NCBI RefSeq assembly: GCF_015218165.1
Contig: NZ_CP048659.1
Location: forward strand, 1,054,001-1,118,000
From: Acinetobacter piscicola
GTDB taxonomy: Bacteria > Pseudomonadota > Gammaproteobacteria > Pseudomonadales > Moraxellaceae
Length of the DNA stretch: 64,000 bases
Direction of reading: 5' to 3'
Part shown: piece after piece, positions 57,760 to 64,000 of the stretch
How the letters are laid out: every line of letters begins with the position of its first letter
How positions within the stretch are numbered: the first letter of the stretch is position 1
Position numbers and translations under genes: made by a program
The notes under the pieces: model-generated
Database searches by the model: none
What the model was told of the DNA's origin: nothing
Seen by the model: only the letters and a program-made list of their open reading frames with translations

Positions 57760-60642
57760 ATGGATGTCTTAATTTATAATGAATTAGCAAATCAAAAAAT
57801 TATGGGTTTGGATAAACTCATCGCCTATTTGCAAGCAGATAATTTTAAATCCGCAGAAGTTAAAAAAATTCAACCAAATTTATATCGTGCCAAACTGAAC
57901 CGTAGCGATCGTATTTTATTTTCTATTTATCAATATCAACAAAAAAACTATATTTTAATCTTGGAATATTTAAAAAATCATGATTATCAAGGTTCACGGT
58001 TTTTAAATGAAAATGTCCAAATTAATGAAGCTGAAATTCCTGATGTTGAATCTATAGATGAAATGGAAGCACAGGAACAATTGGTGTATATCAATGCCAA
58101 TAACCCCAATTTTGTCTATTTAAACAAATTTATTTCATTTGATGATGTGCAGCAGCATATTTATAAACAATATCCGCCTTTGGTGATTATTGGTTCAGCA
58201 GGTAGCGGTAAAACCGCGATTTTATTGGAAAAAATGAAGCAGTTGGAAGGGCAGATTTTATATGTCACTTTATCTTCATTTTTAGTGAAAAACTCACGTG
58301 AGTTATATTATTCTGACCAATATTATAATGATCGACAATTGGTTGATTTTTATTCTTATCAGGATTTTATTGAAAGTATAGCAATTCCTGAACATGCTTT
58401 TGCTGATATTGAATTTTTTAGAACATGGTATAAAAAACATTATAAAAATAGCTTCAATGCACACAGTATTTATGAAGAATTTAAAGGTGTATTGACAGGT
58501 GCAATGACAGATCAGGCTTATTTGTCTGAACAGGATTATTTAAATTTAGGCATTAAGCAATCGATATTCAGTGTTGAGGAAAGGACTGAAGTTTATCGAA
58601 TTTTTCAGCATTATTTGACTGAACTTGAGAAAAATAATTTATCGGATATAAATATTTTAAGCTTTGAATATCTGCAAAAAGTTAAAGCTGCCTATGATTA
58701 TGTGGTGATTGACGAAGTACAGGATATTACTGCGATCCAACTCTATTTGATTTTAAATAGCCTCAGTGATAAAGGACTATTTTTAATGTGTGGAGATGCC
58801 AATCAAATTGTGCATCCAAATTTTTTCTCTTGGGCAAAGGTAAAAAGTTTGTTTCATCGTCATGAAGAACTGCATCATGGCATGGAAATCACCCATATAT
58901 TGCAACACAATTATCGTAATGCGCAGCGAATTACCGAAATTTCCAATCGGGTATTATTGTTAAAAAATGCTCGATTTGGCTCGATTGATAAAGAAAGTCA
59001 TTATTTAGTGCGAAGTAATGCAGATATACAGGGCGGTGTTTATTTTTTAAAAAATCGACCTGAAATTTTACATGAGCTAGATCAAAAAACTGCGGTATCC
59101 ACACAGTTTGCGGTCATCGTGATGCATGAAGAACAAAAGAAAACCGCACAGCGGGTTTTTAAAACGCCCTTGGTCTTTTCGATTCAGGAAGCCAAAGGCT
59201 TAGAGTACCAAAACATTATTTTATATAATTTTGTCAGTCAGTCTGCCGCACATTTTAATGAAATATGCAGTGAGATTTCATTGCAGGATCTGCAAAGTGA
59301 TTTTGTCTATGCACGTAATAAAGACAAAGCGGATAAATCACTTGAAATCTATAAATTTTATATCAATGCTCTATATGTTGGATTAACACGTGCAATGTCC
59401 AATATTTATTGGGTGGAACAGCAAGATCAACATCAGATTTTTCATTTGCTGGGTATGGATCAGGCTGCGGAAGTACTTGATCTACAAGATCAACAGTCAA
59501 GCTTAAAAGAGTGGCAAAAAGAAGCGCAGAAGCTCGAATTGCAAGGTAAAAAAGAACAGGCAGAGCGGATTCGACGTGAGATTTTAAAAGAAGAATCACC
59601 GAATTGGGTAGTATTAAAAGACAGTGAACTGCGACATTTAGAACATCGGGCATTGCAAGACAAAGATAAAAAATCTCAATTGGCTTTATTTGAATATGCC
59701 GTGGTTTATCAGCATCAGGCGTATTTAATTCAATTGGCAAAAATTGGATTTAAGCCTGCAATCAGTGTCTTTAATATGCGTCATGAAGTGGTGGCACATA
59801 AAGCTGAGCAGGGTATTTTGTCTAAATATTATATGAATTATCAGGTGAAACATCCGACAGCATTGCTGAAAAAGATTGAAAAATTTGGCATTAATCATCG
59901 CAATGAATTTAATCAAACACCATTAATGGCTGCTGTTTGGGTTGGTAACGGTGCATTTTATCAGCAGCTTTTACAAGATGGTGCTGATGTTGGATTATTA
60001 GATGGACATGGGTTAAATGTCTTACAAATTGCACTACAACGTGTCACTATTCAGCCTAAATATGCAGCCAACTTGACTGACATTGCAGCATATTTACCGC
60101 AAGACAGCATTGTTTTACAAATCAGCCAACGCTTATTTAAACTGGAAGCACATCATGCTGAATATATGATTTTTCAGCTCATGTACGTGATGAGTATGAT
60201 TCAGGGCTATCAGCGTTATGCACGTGATGAAAAAGGCTTTGATAGTGCTGTATTGTTGGAAATGCTGGAAAAAATATCTGGTACGTTATTTGCTAAAAAG
60301 AAATTAAAGCGAAGTTATATCAGTTCACTTTTGTCTAAAAATGAAACAACAGGCAGTGACAAATATAACAAGCACTTATTTATACGAACGGGACGTGGGC
60401 AATATTTGCTGAATCCTGAATTGGTCATCAAAGTCAATGGGGAGTGGCAGCCGATTTATCAGAGTATGAATGTGCAACGGGTTGATTTTTATATGGATGA
60501 ACCTGAAGTGCCTGAACTGGCAAATAATCAGCATTGGCAAGATAAGTTAAAACAGATCAATCAGTTTAATCGAAATCGTACATTGGCTTTTTTTGATGTT
60601 ATTGGTCGTAAAGATGGTGCTAAAATTGAAACCGAATTGTAA
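57760..60642 (+). CDS. Fusion protein: RelE/ParE-like N-domain, UvrD-like SF1 helicase, ankyrin-like segment
   Basis: A 960-residue cytoplasmic protein. Residues about 10-80 resemble a RelE/ParE toxin core (LYRAKLNRSDRILFSIYQ, then ILILEYLKNHDY). Then an SF1A helicase: Walker A GSAGSGKT at 145-152, motif II DEVQD at 318-322, motif III GDANQIVHPNFFSW, motif IV-like HNYRNAQRI, motif V AKGLEYQNIILYNF and motif VI ALYVGLTRAM near 540. A charged coiled coil follows (570-610), and a stretch at about 715-760 (NEFNQTPLMAAVWVGNG and LLQDGADVGLLDGHG) looks like ankyrin repeats. The ATG at 57760 has GGA 8 nt upstream; TTG at 57733 is the alternative. cysG begins just downstream, so they may be co-transcribed. 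Confidence 0.85.
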   Translation: MDVLIYNELANQKIMGLDKLIAYLQADNFKSAEVKKIQPNLYRAKLNRSDRILFSIYQYQQKNYILILEYLKNHDYQGSRFLNENVQINEAEIPDVESIDEMEAQEQLVYINANNPNFVYLNKFISFDDVQQHIYKQYPPLVIIGSAGSGKTAILLEKMKQLEGQILYVTLSSFLVKNSRELYYSDQYYNDRQLVDFYSYQDFIESIAIPEHAFADIEFFRTWYKKHYKNSFNAHSIYEEFKGVLTGAMTDQAYLSEQDYLNLGIKQSIFSVEERTEVYRIFQHYLTELEKNNLSDINILSFEYLQKVKAAYDYVVIDEVQDITAIQLYLILNSLSDKGLFLMCGDANQIVHPNFFSWAKVKSLFHRHEELHHGMEITHILQHNYRNAQRITEISNRVLLLKNARFGSIDKESHYLVRSNADIQGGVYFLKNRPEILHELDQKTAVSTQFAVIVMHEEQKKTAQRVFKTPLVFSIQEAKGLEYQNIILYNFVSQSAAHFNEICSEISLQDLQSDFVYARNKDKADKSLEIYKFYINALYVGLTRAMSNIYWVEQQDQHQIFHLLGMDQAAEVLDLQDQQSSLKEWQKEAQKLELQGKKEQAERIRREILKEESPNWVVLKDSELRHLEHRALQDKDKKSQLALFEYAVVYQHQAYLIQLAKIGFKPAISVFNMRHEVVAHKAEQGILSKYYMNYQVKHPTALLKKIEKFGINHRNEFNQTPLMAAVWVGNGAFYQQLLQDGADVGLLDGHGLNVLQIALQRVTIQPKYAANLTDIAAYLPQDSIVLQISQRLFKLEAHHAEYMIFQLMYVMSMIQGYQRYARDEKGFDSAVLLEMLEKISGTLFAKKKLKRSYISSLLSKNETTGSDKYNKHLFIRTGRGQYLLNPELVIKVNGEWQPIYQSMNVQRVDFYMDEPEVPELANNQHWQDKLKQINQFNRNRTLAFFDVIGRKDGAKIETEL

Positions 60643-60653
60643 AGGTGCATAGT

Positions 60654-62027
60654 GTGGATATTTTTCCAATTTCATTAAAATTACAGCAACAGCCCTGTTT
60701 GTTGGTGGGCGGTGGTCATATTGCCTATCGAAAAGCAGTACTTTTGGCAAAATCTGGGGCAATCATTCATGTGCTTGCGCCTGAAATTGAGCAGGATTTA
60801 TTGCAAATCGTGCACTCAACTCAGGGGCAATATCATGCTGAAAAGTTTAATACACAAATTAGCCTAAGCAGCTTTAGATTAGTGATTGCAGCAACCAATG
60901 ACAAAGCAGTCAATCAAGCAGTGTTTGAAGCGTGTGAAGTGTTAAATGTATTGGTCAATAGTGTGGATGATCCACCGCATTGCCGTTTTATGGTGCCTGC
61001 GATGATTGATCGTTCACCTTTGGTGGTGTCGATTGCGACCAATGGTGCTTCACCTGTGTTATCCCGTCAGATTCGTACCAAACTAGAAACTTTGATTCCA
61101 CATGGTATGGGAAAACTTGCTGATTTTTCAGGAAAATGGCGTAAAGCAGTTAAAGAAAAAATTACCAATCCTGATGAACGTCGTATTTTTTGGGAAGATT
61201 TATATGCAAGTCCTCTGAAAGAGCAAGTTTTTAATGACAATCTGAATGAGGCGGATCGTTTAATTGAGCAAGCATTAACTGAATGGCAAAAACCAAAAGG
61301 TGAAGTGTATCTCGTAGGTGCTGGACCGGGTGATCCAGAGTTATTGACTTTAAAAGCACTGCGTTTAATGCAACAAGCCGATGTCGTAATTTATGACCGC
61401 TTGGTTTCACCTGCTATTATGGAACTGTGTCGCCGTGACGCAGAAAAAATCTATGTCGGTAAAGCACGTTCAAATCATTCTGTACCCCAAGATGGGATCA
61501 ATGCTTTGTTGGTCGAGTATGCTTCACAAGGTAAACGTGTTTGTCGTTTAAAAGGCGGTGACCCATTTATTTTTGGACGTGGTGGTGAAGAAATTCAAGA
61601 ACTATTTGCTGCGGGCATCGCTTTCCAAGTTGTCCCAGGCATTACCGCAGCATCGGGCTGTTCGGCTTATGCAGGTATTCCATTGACTCATCGTGACTAT
61701 GCACAAAGTGTTCGTTTTCTGACAGGACATCTCAAAGAAGGCTCACCTGAGTTGCCATGGCAAGAGTTGGTTTATGAAAATCAAACCTTAGTTTTGTATA
61801 TGGGCTTGGTCGGTTTAGAGAAAATTTGTGAAAAACTCATCGCACATGGTCAGCGTGCTGATATGCCTGTGGCTTTAATTTCTAAGGGTACAACACCTGA
61901 GCAAAAAGTCGTGATCGGAACTTTAGCAGACATTGCGTTCAAAGTAGAAGAATATCAAATTCAAGCACCAACCTTAACCATTATTGGTGAAGTGGTGAGT
62001 TTACGTGAACAGTTGCAGTGGCGATAA
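60654..62027 (+). CDS. cysG: Siroheme synthase CysG (trifunctional)
   Basis: Makes siroheme from uroporphyrinogen III in three steps: SAM-dependent methylation, dehydrogenation and ferrochelation; siroheme serves sulfite and nitrite reductases. The N-terminal Met8-like half has the NAD site LVGGGHIAYRKAVLL; the C-terminal SUMT half has LVGAGPGDPELLTLKALR and GGDPFIFGRGGEE. 457 residues from GTG 60654 (VDIFPISLKL), which has AAAGG 8 nt upstream; a GTG three codons earlier overlaps that site. It starts 11 nt after the helicase fusion. Confidence 0.95.
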   Translation: MDIFPISLKLQQQPCLLVGGGHIAYRKAVLLAKSGAIIHVLAPEIEQDLLQIVHSTQGQYHAEKFNTQISLSSFRLVIAATNDKAVNQAVFEACEVLNVLVNSVDDPPHCRFMVPAMIDRSPLVVSIATNGASPVLSRQIRTKLETLIPHGMGKLADFSGKWRKAVKEKITNPDERRIFWEDLYASPLKEQVFNDNLNEADRLIEQALTEWQKPKGEVYLVGAGPGDPELLTLKALRLMQQADVVIYDRLVSPAIMELCRRDAEKIYVGKARSNHSVPQDGINALLVEYASQGKRVCRLKGGDPFIFGRGGEEIQELFAAGIAFQVVPGITAASGCSAYAGIPLTHRDYAQSVRFLTGHLKEGSPELPWQELVYENQTLVLYMGLVGLEKICEKLIAHGQRADMPVALISKGTTPEQKVVIGTLADIAFKVEEYQIQAPTLTIIGEVVSLREQLQWR

Positions 62028-62062
62028 CACTGTAACTTTTATTCAAAATAGGTCAATCTCCC

Positions 62063-62545
62063 GTGATACATGTTGTTTTATACGAACCTGAAATTCCTGC
62101 AAATACTGGGAATATTATCCGTTTATGTGCCAATACAGGTGCACAATTACATTTGGTTAAGCCTCTGGGATTTCAATTAGATGATAAAAAATTGCGCCGT
62201 GCGGGATTGGATTATCATGAATGGGCACATATGAAAGTATGGGAAAATTTTGAGCAATGTCTTGCGCATTTGGCTGAACAAGGTATTGAGCGTGATGCCA
62301 TTTACCCATTAACCACGAAAGGTTTTGAAACGCCACATACTTCTGATTTAAACCGTCCAGTGGCTTTACTGATGGGACCAGAAACGCGTGGTTTGCCTGA
62401 AGACGTTCGTATGATGTTTCCCAAAGCGCATTGGATTCGTTTACCGATGGCACCAAATTCGCGCAGTTTGAATTTATCCAATGCGACTGCGGTAATTTTA
62501 TATGAAGCATGGCGTCAGCAAGGTTTTCAAACCTTAACAGACTAG
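62063..62545 (+). CDS. trmL: tRNA (cytidine/uridine-34-2'-O)-methyltransferase TrmL
   Basis: Methylates the wobble ribose of tRNA-Leu in the cytoplasm using SAM. A 160-residue minimal SPOUT enzyme without an extra RNA-binding domain: VLYEPEIPANTGNIIRLCANTGAQLHL at the N-terminus, and the knot motifs ALLMGPETRGLP and LPMAPNSRSLNLSNA at the C-terminus. The start is a GTG at 62063 with a poor ribosome site. It lies 35 nt after cysG and ends at a terminator. Confidence 0.95.
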   Translation: MIHVVLYEPEIPANTGNIIRLCANTGAQLHLVKPLGFQLDDKKLRRAGLDYHEWAHMKVWENFEQCLAHLAEQGIERDAIYPLTTKGFETPHTSDLNRPVALLMGPETRGLPEDVRMMFPKAHWIRLPMAPNSRSLNLSNATAVILYEAWRQQGFQTLTD

Positions 62546-62560
62546 ACGCAATTACATTAT

Positions 62561-62588
62561 AAATGCTCATGAATATGGGCATTTTTTT
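62561..62588 (+). terminator. trmL terminator
   Basis: AAATGCTCAT and ATGGGCATTT pair around GAAT (one G-U), followed by a T-tract. Confidence 0.85.
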
Positions 62589-62742
62589 ATTGATATTAAG
62601 TAAAGTTCAAAAGAATAGAATGTGTTTATTAAATTGATATCAATGCTTTTTATCATATCGAAATCAACGATGATATTTTTGCATTTTTAAGCTGATGTGT
62701 GAACAATAAGAGCTCTAAACATAAATATATGATGACATTAAA

Positions 62743-63435
62743 ATGAAAACGATCGGTCTTATTGGAGGTATGAGTTGGGAATCTTCAGCGCTTTATTATC
62801 AACAATTGAATCGTCAGATACAGCAACGTTATGGTGGTTTGCATTCTGCTCAAGTGATTTTAAATAGTGTTAATTTTCATGATATTGAAGTTTTGCAACG
62901 AGAAAATCGTTGGGATGAAGCAGGGCAATATTTGGCAAAAATTGCTGTGCAGTTAGAAGCTGCAGGTGCTGATATCATCGCCTTATGTACCAACACCATG
63001 CATAAAGTTGCAGCCGAGATAGAAAGAGCAATATATCGCCCGTTTTTGCATATTGCGGATGCCACCATTCAAGCGATTCAGCAACAGAAAATACAACGGG
63101 TTGGCTTGCTAGGTACAGCATTTACCATGCAACAAGATTTTTATAAAGGTCGATTGTTGGCACAAGGCATTGATGTGCAGACGCCAAGTGCTCATGATCA
63201 AATCATCATTCATGACGTGATTTATCATGAATTGTGCCGTGGTCATGTCCTTGAATCTTCAAAACAACAATATTTAAATATTATTCAAGCCATGATCGAA
63301 CAAGGTATAGAAGGTGTGATTTTAGGCTGTACTGAAATTGGTTTATTGATTCAACAGCAAGATCTAAACATTCCTGTATTTGACACCACACAAATCCATG
63401 TCAATGCTTTGGTTGATTTTGCTTTGTCATTGTAA
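62743..63435 (+). CDS. Aspartate/glutamate racemase family protein
   Basis: A 230-residue PLP-independent racemase-fold enzyme. Two catalytic cysteines are in ALCTNTMHKVA and ILGCTEIGLL, one in each half. The start IGLIGGMSWESSALYYQ is typical of the YgeA/RacX-like group, which racemises various amino acids rather than Glu for cell wall alone. It stands alone; the start is ATG 62743. Substrate is open. Confidence 0.93.
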   Translation: MKTIGLIGGMSWESSALYYQQLNRQIQQRYGGLHSAQVILNSVNFHDIEVLQRENRWDEAGQYLAKIAVQLEAAGADIIALCTNTMHKVAAEIERAIYRPFLHIADATIQAIQQQKIQRVGLLGTAFTMQQDFYKGRLLAQGIDVQTPSAHDQIIIHDVIYHELCRGHVLESSKQQYLNIIQAMIEQGIEGVILGCTEIGLLIQQQDLNIPVFDTTQIHVNALVDFALSL

Positions 63436-63470
63436 TTTTTTAATTCCTAGATTCAAAATTGATCGAAAAT

Positions 63471-63499
63471 AAAAAACCAGTGACGAATCACTGGTTTTG
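63471..63499. terminator. Bidirectional terminator between the racemase and the Tim44-like gene
   Basis: AAAACCAGTGA-CGAA-TCACTGGTTTT with A- and T-tracts on the respective sides. Confidence 0.9.
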
Positions 63500-63523
63500 A
63501 TACATTTATGCTGTTGAATGAAA

Positions 63524-64000
63524 TTATGCTTGTTGAATGCCCGCAACGAGCCAGTCTTGTGTAGAACCTGCAGGTTTTACAAAATGCCAGATTTCTGTGA
63601 ATGGAACGGGTTGGCTATTCAAGTCTTCGCTCACTGTACCTGTAAAGCGTACGCTCACAACATATTGACCATTTTCTGTCGCTGAGTCAGTCACCATTGC
63701 ATTTAAATTAGAAAACTCAGCAACGTCTTGATCTTGGTTTGCCATGATATCGCTATACATAGACTGATAAAGATCAGGCGTTAAATAACGCTGAATTTCG
63801 TTAATATTGCTTGCAGTATTCATCGACTGAATATGGTTAAAACGTTGACGTGCAATACGTAAAAAGGCAGCAGGTTCAGTGCCATCTGGGAGTTGATTGC
63901 CGCTTTGTGTTGATGCCGCACCAAAAGGCGCTTGTGTTGCAGCAGAACCACCTACAGATTGACCAAAGATATTGGTGTTATCACCATTTTGTGCTGTAGA
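63524..64000 (-). CDS. Tim44-like domain protein, 3' part (start beyond the window)
   Basis: The frame remains open to base 64000, so only the last 158 residues are seen. The C-terminal domain (EPAAFLRIARQRFNHIQSMN, then LTPDLYQSMYSDI and a beta-rich tail VSVRFTGTVSED to FVKPAGSTQDWLVAGIQQ) matches the Tim44-like fold found in mitochondrial Tim44 and bacterial membrane proteins. Before it is a low-complexity Gly/Ser/Asn/Gln linker (FGQSVGGSAATQAPFGAAST). In bacterial members a membrane anchor precedes such a linker; it would be off the window. An internal ATG at 63823 is not the true start. Confidence 0.82.
   Translation of the reverse strand, partial: STAQNGDNTNIFGQSVGGSAATQAPFGAASTQSGNQLPDGTEPAAFLRIARQRFNHIQSMNTASNINEIQRYLTPDLYQSMYSDIMANQDQDVAEFSNLNAMVTDSATENGQYVVSVRFTGTVSEDLNSQPVPFTEIWHFVKPAGSTQDWLVAGIQQA

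Overview
The window is chromosomal DNA from an Acinetobacter-like gammaproteobacterium. The genus call rests on the AdeI-AdeJ-AdeK efflux operon, a pmrC-pmrA-pmrB operon whose PmrA closely matches the A. baumannii protein as I remember it, low-GC codon use throughout, and short GGGAGG/CCTCCC-type intergenic repeats that I associate with this genus. Species cannot be fixed by reading. Most of the window is ordinary core genome. The accessory signals are two insertion sequences, an intergenic repeat cluster and a few unusual proteins.

Layout. 1-1866: right end of an IS630-family element that has cut the 5' end of a J-domain protein gene, then a 55-bp near-perfect palindrome and a repeat of about 105 bp. 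1867-9230: metH, a Pit phosphate transporter behind a PhoB-type box, and an uncharacterised 516-residue protein. 9391-14404: a 55-residue lipoprotein, a DJ-1/PfpI protein, an SbmA/BacA transporter, and a Fur-box-controlled DUF3325-DUF3649-PepSY operon. 14468-20569: argG, a 152-residue orphan divergent from a 686-residue protein made of about 27 Trp-rich 25-residue repeats, then a LysR/EamA divergent pair. 20828-33885: housekeeping and transport genes (glyA, rnk, a crotonase, pnuC, a GGDEF protein, ispA, putP, a stomatin/NfeD pair, a patatin lipoprotein, an acyltransferase, an AmpG/RhtX-like carrier).

33966-38463: the pmrCAB lipid A modification operon with a clear PmrA box, facing a PAP2 phosphatase. 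38596-41803: a HAD phosphatase, an ammonium transporter and an AEC carrier. 41917-48552: a PAP2 phosphatase gene overlapping adeIJK, transcribed leftward from a promoter that carries a 24-bp perfect palindromic operator. 48638-53626: a Gcr-type membrane protein, ispB, rplU-rpmA, lolA. 53722-54509: a complete IS1-family element with 25-bp inverted repeats and an 8-bp target duplication, next to a 28-codon remnant that resembles the start of the following gene. 54678-64000: an unknown gene, an RsiV/DUF3298-like lipoprotein, serS, a large fusion protein (RelE-like domain, UvrD-like helicase, ankyrin-like segment), cysG, trmL, an Asp/Glu racemase and a partial Tim44-like gene.

The best candidates for undescribed biology are the Trp-rich repeat protein with its divergent orphan partner (16014-18595) and the RelE-like/helicase/ankyrin fusion (57760-60642). 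The sharpest regulatory finds are the palindromic operator over the PAP2-adeIJK promoter, the PmrA box at pmrC, the Fur box and the Pho box. I saw no rRNA, tRNA, CRISPR array or prophage.
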